A stretch of 64,000 nt of DNA from Paenibacillus sp. IHBB 10380 (GCF_000949425.1 NZ_CP010976.1:2790001-2854000); one strand, 5' to 3'; positions 34,074 through 43,527 are shown, numbered from the stretch's first letter. Translations and numbers: made by a program. Notes: generated by a model not told the origin, from the sequence alone.

Positions 34074-34141
34074 GATGTTAACCTCCGTAATTATCTGTAT
34101 AAGTTGCTTCTGATCATGATTTACAACATCTCTAATTGAAC

Positions 34142-34166
34142 AAAAAGGCGCGGATATAGTATCCGC
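34142..34166 (-). terminator. Terminator after ricA
   Basis: GCGGATA (34150-34156) pairs with TATCCGC (34160-34166); the minus-strand product continues GCC and TTTTT (34142-34146). Confidence 0.78.
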
Positions 34167-34181
34167 AACCTAGTTTGTCTA

Positions 34182-34631
34182 TTATCCGCAATGGGTTGGA
34201 GGTGAGTCTGTACCCACTTCCACATTTACTTTCTCAGACACCGTATCTCGAATGACAGAAATGACTAATTGAAGTAAGTAGTTAATATCCGTCTGAGACT
34301 GTTGAAATTCCACTACAATTGGAATACCGTCAATTTCATCCTGATATTCGGCAATTTCTCCTTCAATCTTGGCCACCATTTCTTTATTTTCAAAAGATTC
34401 AAAAGCAACAATTTCCTTTTGCTTCTTCTTCATTACTACGATCAAGTCTTGAACACGTTGATGGTTGCGAATTTTTTCCTCAGCTTGTTGGAACTGCCTA
34501 ACTTCCTCACTTCCAGATATAAGATCAGCTAATTCTTTGGCTTTAGCCATAATATCTTCTTGAATGACCAAATCCCGTGAATCATATGACATCATGCCAT
34601 ATTTATTTATATGACCTTGTTCTTGTGACAA
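34182..34631 (-). CDS. ricA: RicA/YmcA, Y-complex protein for RNase Y function
   Basis: A 149-residue protein of the YlbF/YmcA helical family (YmcA half: AKELADLISGSEEVRQFQQA, then EIDGIPIVVEFQQSQTDINYLLQ). In B. subtilis RicA, RicF and RicT form a complex that adjusts RNase Y processing and supports sporulation, competence and biofilm development. The only cysteine is in the C-terminal HCG; B. subtilis RicA also has a C-terminal cysteine used for Fe-S binding. The TTG at 34631 is chosen from GGGAGTGA upstream, and the gene follows miaB as in B. subtilis. Confidence 0.88.
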   Translation of the reverse strand: MSQEQGHINKYGMMSYDSRDLVIQEDIMAKAKELADLISGSEEVRQFQQAEEKIRNHQRVQDLIVVMKKKQKEIVAFESFENKEMVAKIEGEIAEYQDEIDGIPIVVEFQQSQTDINYLLQLVISVIRDTVSEKVNVEVGTDSPPTHCG

Positions 34632-34649
34632 AATTATCACTCCCATTCA

Positions 34650-36197
34650 TCAATTGACTGTTACGGATTCCATAATTTCACCTTTAATGTACCATGTCAT
34701 CGCATCACTTATTTTCACATGGACGATAGAGCCAACTAGATCACTGCTTCCTTCAAAATGAACCAGCTTGTTGCTACGCGTTCTTCCTGCTAGGACAGAA
34801 TCATTATTCTTACTCTCTCCTTCTACAAGAACCTCTACCACTTGTCCACACATTTTCTCATTGTTCATACGACTATTGTCTTTGATCGCTTGGTTTAGAC
34901 GCTGCAGACGTTCCTTCTTCACTTCCATCGGCACATTATCTTCCATAATAGCAGCTGGCGTACCTTCCCGTGGGGAATAAATGAAGGTAAAGGCAGAATC
35001 ATAACCAACTTCGTGAACTAACGTCATTGTATCTTCAAACTGTTCGTCACTTTCACCAGGAAAACCTACGATAATATCAGTTGTCAATCCGACATTAGGA
35101 ATGGCTTCTTTTATTTTGCCAACAAGCTCTAAATAGCTCGCACGCGTATATTTACGACTCATTTTCTTCAATATTTCTGTACTTCCTGATTGCACGGGTA
35201 AGTGAATATGTTCAACTAAATTGCCACCTTTGGCAAGTACTTGGACTAGTTGATCATCAAAATCCCTCGGATGTGAAGTCGTAAAGCGAACTCTAGGGAT
35301 ATCAATCCCTCGAATATCATCCATCAGATCCCCAAAACTATAAGTAATATCACTGAAGTCCTTACCATACGCATTTACATTTTGCCCCAGCAGTGTCACT
35401 TCTTTAAATCCTTGGCGAGCCAAGTCTCTTACTTCAGCAATGACATCTTCCGGGCGGCGACTGCGTTCTTTACCACGCGTGAATGGAACGATACAGTAGG
35501 TGCAGAATTTATCGCATCCGTACATAATGTTCACCCAAGCTCGCATGCCCTCACGTTTTTTCGGTAAATTCTCAATAATGTCCCCTTCTTTGGACCACAC
35601 ATCAACCACTAATTCCTTACTAAACATCGCCTCTTTAATAAGATGTGGTAATCTATGAATATTGTGAGTACCAAAAATCATATCGACAAAGCCGTGTTTT
35701 TGTAAAATACGATTAACTACATTTTCCTCTTGCGCCATACATCCACATACACCGAGTAACAAGCTTGGCTTCTCTGTCTTAAGGTGCATCATATGACCGA
35801 GTTCACCAAATACTTTATCCTCAGCATTCTCACGAATTGCACAAGTGTTCATCAGAATGATATCAGCAACTTTACGATCTTCCGTGCTGCGATACCCCAT
35901 CTCCTCTAACAAGCCCTTCATGGTCTCTGTATCGTGTTCATTCATTTGGCAACCAAAGGTATAGATTATATAATGCTTGCCCTCTCCAAGCCCTCTCAGC
36001 TCATCTGGGACGGCATTGCCATATATCACTTGCACATTTTCTTTACCACGTTGCTTTTCTTGTCTATGGTTAGGCTCCGATATAATGTTGATTTCCCGGC
36101 CTTTAATTCGAATTTTCTTACCAAACTCATCCTCAGATAACACTTTAGCATCTGAGAAATCAAAATATTTAGAGTAATCCTTACTTTGTTTCGTCAT
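34650..36197 (-). CDS. miaB: tRNA-2-methylthio-N6-isopentenyladenosine synthase
   Basis: The 515-residue radical-SAM methylthiotransferase has an N-terminal UPF0004 domain with FGCQMN, NTCAIR and GVCGCM cysteines binding one cluster. The radical SAM core carries [10 protein letters not shown] (about 231-240), and a C-terminal TRAM domain follows (about 445-510). It adds a 2-methylthio group to i6A37 of tRNAs reading UNN codons. The start at 36197 ([12 protein letters not shown]) has GGAGTGA nine bases upstream. ricA follows 18 bases downstream. Confidence 0.95.
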   Translation of the reverse strand: MTKQSKDYSKYFDFSDAKVLSEDEFGKKIRIKGREINIISEPNHRQEKQRGKENVQVIYGNAVPDELRGLGEGKHYIIYTFGCQMNEHDTETMKGLLEEMGYRSTEDRKVADIILMNTCAIRENAEDKVFGELGHMMHLKTEKPSLLLGVCGCMAQEENVVNRILQKHGFVDMIFGTHNIHRLPHLIKEAMFSKELVVDVWSKEGDIIENLPKKREGMRAWVNIMYGCDKFCTYCIVPFTRGKERSRRPEDVIAEVRDLARQGFKEVTLLGQNVNAYGKDFSDITYSFGDLMDDIRGIDIPRVRFTTSHPRDFDDQLVQVLAKGGNLVEHIHLPVQSGSTEILKKMSRKYTRASYLELVGKIKEAIPNVGLTTDIIVGFPGESDEQFEDTMTLVHEVGYDSAFTFIYSPREGTPAAIMEDNVPMEVKKERLQRLNQAIKDNSRMNNEKMCGQVVEVLVEGESKNNDSVLAGRTRSNKLVHFEGSSDLVGSIVHVKISDAMTWYIKGEIMESVTVN

Positions 36198-36317
36198 ACT
36201 GTTAGTCACTCCTTCAATTCCGTAGAGGAAATTCAACTCCCCTTTAAAAGGCATTACGATAAATTATACCATGAACTGGACGGCATTTCTAGCGTATCTC
36301 TTTCCTTATGTAACATC

Positions 36318-36350
36318 AAAAAAAGCAGGAGAATGATTTCCCCCGCTTTC
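36318..36350 (-). terminator. Terminator of pduL
   Basis: On the minus strand AGCGGGGGAA and TTCTCCTGCT form a stem with loop ATCA, followed by TTTTTTT at 36318-36324. Confidence 0.75.
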
Positions 36351-36383
36351 AATAAACGACTATATTCAACAGATCAAACCTAT

Positions 36384-36956
36384 TTATTCAACAATTTCTG
36401 CTGTATCCCCGTTCTTGGCACCAGAAGCGTTCGCTTCATCCGTATCAATGTGCATATCCAGTGCAAACGAATCGGATACACGTGCTACGACATTCTCTAA
36501 CACGAGTCCACGACTTCCGCCCAGGCGAACTTTCAATAATTGCTTATCTTTGATACCCCACGCATCTGCGTCTGAAGTATGGAAATGAATATGGCGAGCT
36601 GCTACAATTACACCCTGGTCAAGTGTTACTTCACCAGCTGGTCCTTTAATTGTAACTCCTGGAGTTCCTTCAATATTTCCAGATTCCCGAACAGGAGCCT
36701 TCACTCCAATTGCGAAAGAATCAGTACTAGAAATTTCTAATTGAGATGCTGGACGCGCCGGTCCCAATATTCTAACCTTATCAAATTGACCCTTAGTTCC
36801 AATAACAGCTACAGTTTCATTCGCTGCAAATTGCCCTGGTTGGGATAATGGCTTGAACTCTGTTAATTGGTAGCCTTGTCCAAACAAAGCCTCTACGTGC
36901 TCTTGTGTAAGGTGTATATGTCTAGCAGACACACCTACAGGTACTGTTTTACTCAT
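36384..36956 (-). CDS. pduL: PduL-type phosphate propanoyltransferase/phosphotransacetylase
   Basis: The 190-residue protein has the two PduL beta-barrel repeats, each with a metal-binding histidine motif: VSARHIHLTQEHVEALFG (residues 9-26) and AARHIHFHTSDADAWG (about 119-134). It exchanges acyl-CoA and acyl phosphate with inorganic phosphate. There is no microcompartment targeting extension and no shell gene nearby, so it is a free cytosolic phosphotransacylase. AAGGAG precedes the ATG; it has its own terminator. Confidence 0.92.
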   Translation of the reverse strand: MSKTVPVGVSARHIHLTQEHVEALFGQGYQLTEFKPLSQPGQFAANETVAVIGTKGQFDKVRILGPARPASQLEISSTDSFAIGVKAPVRESGNIEGTPGVTIKGPAGEVTLDQGVIVAARHIHFHTSDADAWGIKDKQLLKVRLGGSRGLVLENVVARVSDSFALDMHIDTDEANASGAKNGDTAEIVE

Positions 36957-37034
36957 CGTAATACACTCCTTATTTTCTCTGTAATTAATATTATGCCGAC
37001 ATCAATATCCATTATACATCCTTTTATCTCAAAA

Positions 37035-37064
37035 TAAAAAGGCGCTCCCTCACTAGAGAGCCCC
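37035..37064 (-). terminator. Terminator of the dipeptidase gene
   Basis: On the minus strand GGCTCTCT...AGGGAGCGCC can pair around a TAGTG loop, followed by TTTTT. The pairing has mismatches. Confidence 0.6.
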
Positions 37065-37105
37065 CCATTTTCATATAATTTGCGTTCTGTTACAGGATTG
37101 TCAAA

Positions 37106-37194
37106 TATATAGATTGAACTAAAGTTTTTGCCTTCAAGTTCTATAGATTCTAAGGAATATCAGGAATAGTATTCCTATTTTAGTTGATTCTATA
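37106..37194. repeat. Dispersed intergenic repeat, copy 2
   Basis: The left end (37106-37124) matches copy 1 at 20353-20371 in 18 of 19 bases. Near the right end TTTTAGTTGATTCTATA (37178-37194) is an inverted, slightly diverged version. An internal hairpin AGGAATA/TATTCCT lies at 37153-37175. Confidence 0.5.
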
Positions 37195-37198
37195 AAGT

Positions 37199-38179
37199 CT
37201 ATCGAAGATCAGGATTTCTTGATCCTATCAGTCTATTCGGTAAATGATGCTCTAAAAAAGTTAAAGCGTTCCCCGATAACCAACCTGTAACCTGCGCCTC
37301 ACTATAGTGTTTTAGCAACAGTTCAACAAAATCAGGATATTGACCCGGATGTTCAAGCCCACTAATCCAAGTCTCAATTCCATCAAAATCAGAACCGAAC
37401 ATGAGATGTTTCTCTGCACCAAGGCCACACATATGCTCAATATGATAAAGAAGATCCTCAGATGTAACCAAGTCATCCGTAGTTTTAACAAACCAAGGAA
37501 CAAACGTCAATCCGATCCGACCATCCAGTGCAACGATGGCTTTAATCTGTTCGTCTCTTAAATTACGGGGATGTTCACATATAGCATGAGCATTGGAATG
37601 AGATGCAATAAAGGGTCTCCGTGTTAAATCCACCAGTTCCCAGAATCCAGCCGTCGATAAGTGGGATACATCAAGCAACATCCCAATCTCATGACATAAT
37701 TCTACTAACTGTCTCCCTTTTGCAGTAAAGCCCCCGTTTCTTTGTTCTAGTATTCCATCTGCGGCCCAGTTCGCATAATTCCAAGTCACCCCTAGAAAGC
37801 GTACGCCTAATTCAAAAGCAGTCTTTACATAAAATAAGTTACCTTCTAGTCCATCTGCTCCTTCAATCGAGAGCATCCCCCACTTACTTTTGGAGTCTCG
37901 AACCCGTTCTACTTCATCTTTCCATTTGAGCCACTGCAGACCCTCTCCCGTGGGTAACACACGGTTACGAAAAACATCAATACTATTTAGTATATATTCA
38001 AATCGCGCCTGTCCCCAGTGCTGAGACAAATAGATAGCAAAACATTGTAGACCAATACCACCCTGCTGCATCCGTTCGTAAGTGATGTCTAACCTAGCAT
38101 CATCCAAAAAGGATATCTTAACATTCTCAGTCATTTTATTCAGAACATCACAATGTAAATCAACCCAGCGTGGTGGCAT
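37199..38179 (-). CDS. Membrane-dipeptidase-type peptidase, family M19
   Basis: The 326-residue protein has the renal dipeptidase fold: zinc ligands in VDLHCDVL (HxD, residues 8-10), the bridging Glu in SIEGADGL (about 124) and histidines in LLDVSHLSTAG and IASHSNAHA (about 176-200), then MFGSDFDGIE. It hydrolyses dipeptides, possibly D-amino-acid containing. No signal peptide is present despite the family name, so it is cytosolic. GGGAG precedes the ATG. Confidence 0.9.
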   Translation of the reverse strand: MPPRWVDLHCDVLNKMTENVKISFLDDARLDITYERMQQGGIGLQCFAIYLSQHWGQARFEYILNSIDVFRNRVLPTGEGLQWLKWKDEVERVRDSKSKWGMLSIEGADGLEGNLFYVKTAFELGVRFLGVTWNYANWAADGILEQRNGGFTAKGRQLVELCHEIGMLLDVSHLSTAGFWELVDLTRRPFIASHSNAHAICEHPRNLRDEQIKAIVALDGRIGLTFVPWFVKTTDDLVTSEDLLYHIEHMCGLGAEKHLMFGSDFDGIETWISGLEHPGQYPDFVELLLKHYSEAQVTGWLSGNALTFLEHHLPNRLIGSRNPDLR

Positions 38180-38217
38180 ACCCTCGCTCCCTTCTGGCCA
38201 ATCCTGTAGGCTTCACA

Positions 38218-38303
38218 CAAAAAAACCTGTCTACTTCTAAATGAAAGAATGAATTCAACCTTAGAGGCGAATCCTTCCTTCAATTCAAGTAAACAGGTCT
38301 AAC
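38218..38303 (-). terminator. Terminator of spoVS
   Basis: Long imperfect hairpin: on the minus strand GACCTGTTTACTT and AAGTAGACAGGTT pair, followed by TTTTTT at 38219-38225. Confidence 0.7.
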
Positions 38304-38312
38304 TCCCCCATT

Positions 38313-38573
38313 TCATCTGGGTTCAACGATTAATTTAATCGCAGTGCGGTCTTCCCCATCAATCACAATATCCGTAAAAGCTGGAATGCAAATCAAGTCG
38401 ACTCCACTAGGTGCTACGAATCCCCGGGCAATAGCTACTGCTTTTACTGCTTGATTCAGTGCACCTGCTCCAATCGCTTGCAATTCAGCACCACCTCGTT
38501 CACGGAGAACTCCAGCAAGTGCGCCCGCAACCGAGTTGGGATTAGATTTAGCTGAAACTTTTAATACATCCAT
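38313..38573 (-). CDS. spoVS: Stage V sporulation protein S
   Basis: An 86-residue protein identical in length and layout to SpoVS (MDVLKVSAKSNPNSVAGALA then LRERGGAELQAIGAGALNQA and ending AIKLIVEPR), an Alba-like nucleic-acid-binding fold. It helps sporulation proceed past stage V. It lies downstream of ymdB on the same strand, as in B. subtilis. AGAAGGCATTT...GAATAAC (38623-38656) upstream resembles a sigma-H promoter; this match is loose. GGGAGG precedes the ATG. Confidence 0.96.
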   Translation of the reverse strand: MDVLKVSAKSNPNSVAGALAGVLRERGGAELQAIGAGALNQAVKAVAIARGFVAPSGVDLICIPAFTDIVIDGEDRTAIKLIVEPR

Positions 38574-38666
38574 AGTAAGATCCTCCCCTGGGAATGATGA
38601 TGGCTCGCTTCCACATACTTAGATGTTATTCAGGAGAGGGGAAAAAATGCCTTCTTTTTTGTAATC

Positions 38667-39461
38667 CTATTCCATAATCCATTCATCTTCGCGCAAACGG
38701 ATCTTCTCTATTTTCGTAGCCTTGCCTGTTGACTCGTCAATTTGCACGAATACTCCATGGAAATGCCATTTCCCTGTATCTACAACAAAGCGCACAGGGA
38801 GTTGTGTTTCAAATTTGCGTAGGACAGCTTCACGTTCCATACCCAGTATTCCTTCTTTAGGTCCTACCATGCCTGCATCAGTTAAATATGCGGTACCTTG
38901 TGGCAGAATCGTATCATCATTACTTTGTACGTGAGTGTGGGTACCTACTACTAGGGATACTCGTCCGTCTAAATGCCAGCCCATAGCAATTTTCTCTGAT
39001 GTAGCTTCTGCATGGAAATCAACTAAGATACATTTATGATTTCTCCGCAGTTCTTCGACAATTTCATCACTTTTACGAAATGGACAATCAATAGCTGGTA
39101 AAAAGGTACGACCTTGCAGATTAACGATCGCCAGTTCTTTGCCGTTTGCTTTAATGACAGTATGTCCAAGCCCAGGCGTGCCCGGAGGGAAATTTGCAGG
39201 ACGAATTAATCTCGGCTCATCATCAATAAACTCGAATATATCTTTATTATCCCACGTATGATTCCCCATAGTGATCCCGTGAACTCCCCAGTTATAAAAA
39301 TCATTGGCGATCGATTCTGTTATCCCTCTACCCGCAGCAGAGTTCTCACCATTAGCTATAATAATATGTGGGTTATACTTAGATTTTAATACAGGCAGTA
39401 AAGATTTGAGCGCCTTTCTGCCTACCTCACCTACAATGTCACCAATAAATAAAACGTTGAT
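38667..39461 (-). CDS. ymdB: YmdB-type metallophosphodiesterase (TIGR00282), apparently starting at ATC
   Basis: The roughly 264-residue protein has the metal-binding motifs FIGDIVGEVGR, ANGENSAAGRG, MGNHTWDN and VGTHTHVQ of YmdB, a 2',3'/3',5'-cyclic-nucleotide phosphodiesterase that affects biofilm and sporulation decisions. Homologues start with M-x-V/I-LFIGD; here the aligned codon is ATC at 39461, nine bases after a perfect AAGGAGG (39471-39477). No ATG, GTG or TTG is in frame near it: the nearest ATG (39518) lies inside the rny terminator hairpin. Non-standard initiation or a recent mutation is inferred. Confidence 0.85.
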   Translation of the reverse strand: MNVLFIGDIVGEVGRKALKSLLPVLKSKYNPHIIIANGENSAAGRGITESIANDFYNWGVHGITMGNHTWDNKDIFEFIDDEPRLIRPANFPPGTPGLGHTVIKANGKELAIVNLQGRTFLPAIDCPFRKSDEIVEELRRNHKCILVDFHAEATSEKIAMGWHLDGRVSLVVGTHTHVQSNDDTILPQGTAYLTDAGMVGPKEGILGMEREAVLRKFETQLPVRFVVDTGKWHFHGVFVQIDESTGKATKIEKIRLREDEWIME

Positions 39462-39489
39462 AGCAAATCTCCTCCTTGTTCGTCTAAAC

Positions 39490-39528
39490 AATATGAAAAG
39501 TGGCCCCAATGTGGCCACTTTTCATATT
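39490..39528 (-). terminator. Terminator or processing hairpin between rny and ymdB
   Basis: A perfect 16-base stem AATATGAAAAGTGGCC (39490-39505) with complement 39513-39528, directly after the rny stop. T-rich flanks occur inside the stem; read-through must occur if ymdB lacks its own promoter. Confidence 0.72.
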
Positions 39529-39533
39529 TACCA

Positions 39534-41078
39534 TTATTTCGCGTATTCAACCGCGCGTGTTTCCCGAATGACTGTAACTTTAATGTGTCCCGGATAATCA
39601 AGTTCATTCTCGATCATCTTCGTGATGTCACGTGCCAAGCGGAAGGATTCAGCATCATCAATTTTCTCAGGGTGTACCATTACGCGGACTTCGCGTCCAG
39701 CTTGAATGGCGAAGGATTTCTCTACACCTTCGAATGATTCAGCGATTTCTTCCAGCTTCTCTAGACGTTTGATATACGTCTCAAGCGTTTCTCTACGTGC
39801 TCCCGGTCTTGCTGCTGATAATGCATCTGCTGCACCAACAAGCATAGCAATGACAGAAGTAGCTTCAACGTCTCCATGATGGGAGGCGATACTATTAAGG
39901 ACTACTGGATGCTCTTTGTACTTCTTCGCCAGTTCCACGCCAATTTCAACGTGTGACCCTTCCACTTCGTGATCTAGCGCTTTCCCGATATCATGCAATA
40001 ATCCGGCACGTTTCGCCAACACGATATCTTGTCCGAGTTCCCCAGCCATCAATCCTGCTAAGTATGCAACTTCCATTGAATGCTTCAGAACGTTCTGGCC
40101 ATAGCTTGTGCGGAATTTCAATCGTCCCATAATTTTGATCAAATCAGGATGCAGACCATGAACACCTACCTCAAAAGTAGCTTGCTCACCATACTCACGA
40201 ATCCGTTCATCGACTTCCTTACGAGATTTCTCCACCATTTCTTCAATACGTGCAGGGTGAATCCGTCCATCTGCTACTAGTTTCTCTAGAGCAGTACGAG
40301 CAATTTCACGACGAATTGGGTCAAATCCTGACAAAATTACAGCTTCCGGCGTATCATCGATTATAAGGTCAATTCCGGTAAGGGTCTCAAGCGCACGGAT
40401 ATTACGGCCTTCGCGTCCAATAATCCGTCCCTTCATTTCCTCATTCGGAAGCGTTACGACAGAAACAGTTGTTTCTGCGACATGATCGGCGGCACAACGC
40501 TGAATTGCAAGCGTAATAATTTCACGTGATTTCTTATCCGCTTCTTCTTTCGCTTGTTGCTCAATGTCTTTAATCATTTGTGCTGTCTCATGGCGAACTT
40601 CTTGTTCCACATTGCTCAAAATAATGCTTTTTGCATCTTCCGTCGTCAAGTTGGATATTCTTTCTAGTTCAGTCACTTGAGTTTTGTAAATTGTATCGAT
40701 TTGTTGCTGTGTTTCTTCAATTCGTTTCTCTTTGTTCGCCACTTGCTCTTCTTTACGTTCTACCGATTCTAATTTTTTATCCAACGATTCTTCTTTTTGC
40801 AATAGTCTACGTTCTTGCCGTTGCGTTTCATTGCGGCGCTCACGAGTCTCTTTTTCAGCTTCAGTACGGATTCTATGGACTTCGTCCTTAGCTTCCAGAA
40901 CTGTTTCTTTCTTCAATGCTTCAGCGTCCTTCTTCGCGCTCTCCACGATTTGTACGGCAGCTTCTTCGGCACTGGAGATTTTAGCTTCTGCAATAGATTT
41001 GCGAATAAAATAACCGACGAACCCAAAGATTGCGGCTACAACGAGAACGATCAATATCCAGATCCAGGTTGGTATCAA
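39534..41078 (-). CDS. rny: Ribonuclease Y
   Basis: The 514-residue endoribonuclease has an N-terminal membrane anchor (residues 4-25, [20 protein letters not shown]), a long coiled coil (about 30-190), a KH domain ([15 protein letters not shown], about 217-231) and an HD domain with [17 protein letters not shown] (about 364-380). It starts mRNA decay at the membrane. The TTG at 41078 is preferred because GAGGAGGTG is just upstream and the length then fits the family. RicA, encoded 5 kb away, is its known modulator. Confidence 0.96.
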   Translation of the reverse strand: MIPTWIWILIVLVVAAIFGFVGYFIRKSIAEAKISSAEEAAVQIVESAKKDAEALKKETVLEAKDEVHRIRTEAEKETRERRNETQRQERRLLQKEESLDKKLESVERKEEQVANKEKRIEETQQQIDTIYKTQVTELERISNLTTEDAKSIILSNVEQEVRHETAQMIKDIEQQAKEEADKKSREIITLAIQRCAADHVAETTVSVVTLPNEEMKGRIIGREGRNIRALETLTGIDLIIDDTPEAVILSGFDPIRREIARTALEKLVADGRIHPARIEEMVEKSRKEVDERIREYGEQATFEVGVHGLHPDLIKIMGRLKFRTSYGQNVLKHSMEVAYLAGLMAGELGQDIVLAKRAGLLHDIGKALDHEVEGSHVEIGVELAKKYKEHPVVLNSIASHHGDVEATSVIAMLVGAADALSAARPGARRETLETYIKRLEKLEEIAESFEGVEKSFAIQAGREVRVMVHPEKIDDAESFRLARDITKMIENELDYPGHIKVTVIRETRAVEYAK

Positions 41079-41394
41079 CCCGTCCACCTCCTCGTTGGTT
41101 CCTCCAAGGCATTCCTTGGGATTTCTGTAGTTGCCCATCTTTTTCTTCTACACATACATCATACCACTAAATCGGTCACCCGATCTTCATTTGTACACTT
41201 TCGCAGATGTACAAAACCCACCTTTACTAGCTCTAAATACATTCATATAAATTAAGAAAAATACAATCTTTCATAAAAGAGAACCTCTTTTGGAAGGAAA
41301 AAGGTCCCTTAATGATTTCGACTCATTTTCATTTTAGTATTTGTTAAAAGATATTGTCAAGAGAATGCGTTCTATCACTTCTAATCTTCTTACC
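41079..41394. other. Intergenic stretch between rny and recX
   Basis: About 316 bases without a gene. It holds the recX terminator at 41274-41310 and should carry the rny promoter; AT-rich sequence suggests several poor -10 boxes and I do not choose one. Confidence 0.5.
41274..41310 (-). terminator. Terminator of recX
   Basis: On the minus strand AAGGGACCTTTTT and AAAAGAGGTTCTC pair imperfectly around CCTTCC, followed by TTTT. Confidence 0.6.
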
Positions 41395-42129
41395 TTAATC
41401 AAACATTACATCGTCCTCATCGCTATCCTGTAAATCATCTTCTTGAAGCATTTGATGGAGAACACGTCTAACTTGTTCACCTGAAAATCCACGGCGCATC
41501 AGGTAAGAACCCGCTTTGCGCTTCTTCTCTTGCGCCTCACCTTTTGTCTGATTCCACTTTTTTCTTCCGATGGTCAGTGCACTTTCATATTCTTGATCGG
41601 CGCTTACACTATCAAGCGCTTCTGAGATCAAAGATTTATCTATCCCCTTTTGCCTCAATTCTTGTCGTACCCATGCTTTTCCCTTACGCTGGCTCATGAT
41701 ACGCTGCTCAGCCCACTGCTCAGCATACATAGCGTCATTCAGTAGCCCCTCCTGCGTTAGACGTACTAGCACTTCTTCGATCACGCGTTGCGCTGCACCC
41801 TTTTCCTGCAATCGAATACTTATTTCTTTACGAGTTCTTGGTTTGCGTTCCAAATACTTCAATCCTTGAACATAAGCCTGTTGTTTCTCATCGGCAAGAA
41901 CAATTTCTTCTAACTCATGCTTCCAAAAAGAATTTCCCTTGATCATACGATATTTGATCATCACATCTTCATGGATAGACAACACATGTTCACCAAAAGA
42001 GATTAAATATCGATATCTCTGCTTAGGCTCACGCTCGACCCCTGTAATAATTAATTCTATATGATCTGGGAAAAGAGATACCCCTCCCATTTCTTGTTCC
42101 TGCTCCATATCATCATACACTTCTCTCAC
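41395..42129 (-). CDS. recX: Recombination regulator RecX
   Basis: The roughly 244-residue protein has the repeated three-helix RecX motifs (LERKPRTRKEISIRLQEKG, then LLNDAMYAEQWAEQRI and GKAWVRQELRQKGID) and the acidic C-terminus of Firmicute members. RecX binds RecA filaments and limits their activity. It is downstream of recA on the same strand; a terminator lies between them, so separate expression is possible. The GTG at 42129 has GAGGG nine bases upstream; an ATG at 42153 has no site. The start is uncertain. Confidence 0.88.
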   Translation of the reverse strand: MREVYDDMEQEQEMGGVSLFPDHIELIITGVEREPKQRYRYLISFGEHVLSIHEDVMIKYRMIKGNSFWKHELEEIVLADEKQQAYVQGLKYLERKPRTRKEISIRLQEKGAAQRVIEEVLVRLTQEGLLNDAMYAEQWAEQRIMSQRKGKAWVRQELRQKGIDKSLISEALDSVSADQEYESALTIGRKKWNQTKGEAQEKKRKAGSYLMRRGFSGEQVRRVLHQMLQEDDLQDSDEDDVMFD

Positions 42130-42173
42130 GCTTACAATCCCTCTCTTCATCATAGAGATAACCCATTACAAAA

Positions 42174-42200
42174 GAAGCAACGGCCTCTCCGTCCTTAAAG
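42174..42200. repeat. Dispersed intergenic repeat, copy 2 (short)
   Basis: GAAGCAACGGCCTCTCCGTC then CTTAAAG matches 24 of 27 bases at 15658-15684, lacking the right half of copy 1. Confidence 0.5.
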
Positions 42201-42216
42201 TCTTATATCTTGAATA

Positions 42217-42252
42217 AAAGGCGCCCTATAGGATCATCTCCCGGGCGCCTTT
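42217..42252 (-). terminator. Terminator of recA
   Basis: A perfect AAAGGCGCCC/GGGCGCCTTT stem (42217-42226 with 42243-42252) with a T-rich end on the minus strand. Confidence 0.85.
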
Positions 42253-42291
42253 CTATAAATTAATCAGATCAGATCCGTTACATTCTAGAAT

Positions 42292-43353
42292 TTATTCAAT
42301 TTCCAATAGTTCTTGTTCTTCTAAATCTTCTGCCTCTTGGTCCTCTGTTGTAGGAACCACAACAGCATTCGTAAGATTGCTAGCTTCCCGAATCTTGTTC
42401 TCGATGACATCAGATATCTCTGGATGATCCTTCAAGAACTGCTTTGCATTCTCACGACCTTGGCCTAAACGCTCACCTTCATAGGAATACCAAGCGCCAC
42501 TCTTGTTAACGATATCTAAATCCGTACCGATATCCACAATGCTACCCTCTTTGGAAATACCTAGACCATACATCATGTCAACATCTGCCTGTTTGAAAGG
42601 CGGAGCTACCTTATTCTTCACGATTTTGATCTTCGTACGGTTACCTACGATGTCATTTCCATTCTTAATACTCTCCACACGACGCACATCTAAACGAATC
42701 GTGGAATAGAATTTCAAAGCACGTCCACCCGGAGTCGTTTCAGGATTACCAAACATAACCCCTATTTTCTCACGGAGTTGGTTAATAAAGATAGCAGTGG
42801 TCTTAGACTTACTAACAGCCCCTGACAGTTTACGTAGAGCTTGAGACATCAAACGAGCTTGTAGACCCACATGGGAATCACCCATCTCGCCTTCAATCTC
42901 AGCTTTCGGTACCAATGCTGCAACAGAGTCAACAACAATGATATCTACGGCTCCACTACGTACCAGAGCCTCTGCAATTTCCAATGCTTGCTCACCCGTA
43001 TCCGGTTGGGATAGAAGCAATTCATCGATATTAACCCCTAGGTTACTAGCATATTTAGGGTCTAACGCATGTTCCGCATCGATGAAAGCAGCTTGCCCGC
43101 CCGCTTTCTGAACCTCAGCGATAGCATGAAGAGCTACAGTTGTCTTACCGGAAGATTCAGGTCCGTACACTTCAATAATCCGTCCCCTTGGAAATCCCCC
43201 AACACCCAACGCAATATCCAAAGCTAGCGATCCACTGGAAGTAACTTCCACTTGCATATGGGTAGATTCACCTAACTTCATAATTGAACCCTTACCGAAT
43301 TGTTTTTCTATTTGACGAAGCGCTACATCTAGCGCTGCACGACGATCTGACAA
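42292..43353 (-). CDS. recA: RecA recombinase
   Basis: The 353-residue protein begins [20 protein letters not shown] and has Walker [10 protein letters not shown] (about 67-75), Walker [14 protein letters not shown] and loop L2 [20 protein letters not shown]. RecA drives homologous recombination and the SOS response by promoting LexA cleavage. The TTG at 43353 is chosen because AAGGATGTGA is upstream and the N-terminus then matches Bacillus RecA. The promoter has an SOS box. The acidic tail ends EEQELLEIE. Confidence 0.97.
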   Translation of the reverse strand: MSDRRAALDVALRQIEKQFGKGSIMKLGESTHMQVEVTSSGSLALDIALGVGGFPRGRIIEVYGPESSGKTTVALHAIAEVQKAGGQAAFIDAEHALDPKYASNLGVNIDELLLSQPDTGEQALEIAEALVRSGAVDIIVVDSVAALVPKAEIEGEMGDSHVGLQARLMSQALRKLSGAVSKSKTTAIFINQLREKIGVMFGNPETTPGGRALKFYSTIRLDVRRVESIKNGNDIVGNRTKIKIVKNKVAPPFKQADVDMMYGLGISKEGSIVDIGTDLDIVNKSGAWYSYEGERLGQGRENAKQFLKDHPEISDVIENKIREASNLTNAVVVPTTEDQEAEDLEEQELLEIE

Positions 43354-43388
43354 TATACTCACATCCTTCTTCAATGTTTATACTTATA

Positions 43389-43440
43389 ATGATACCTTGT
43401 TTTAGAACGTTTGCCAAGCATTTTTTCGAACATACATTCG
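43389..43440 (-). promoter_or_regulatory. recA promoter with LexA (DinR) SOS box
   Basis: On the minus strand TTGGCA (43412-43417) and TATCAT (43389-43394) have a 17-base spacer. CGAATGTATGTTCG (43427-43440) is a near-consensus Bacillus SOS box just upstream of the -35, indicating LexA repression and damage induction. Confidence 0.85.
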
Positions 43441-43493
43441 TTTTTTTTGTAGAACCATACCCCTCTCTCATGTTGCCACAAGTTCGCGATATA

Positions 43494-43527
43494 GAAAAAG
43501 AACCGCAGCATCATTGCTACGGTTCTT
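43494..43527 (-). terminator. Terminator of cinA
   Basis: AAGAACCGCAGCA pairs with TGCTACGGTTCTT (43514-43526) with one mismatch; the minus strand continues TTTTTC. Confidence 0.8.

Noticed and set aside
39462..39518. ATG at 39518 as the start of ymdB, adding 19 residues
   Set aside because: The ATG is inside the rny terminator stem and has no ribosome site; the extra residues are translated hairpin and match no homologue.
40631..41255. Plus-strand frames antisense to rny (up to 146 codons)
   Set aside because: Composition mirrors the coiled-coil codons of rny on the other strand; no ribosome sites.
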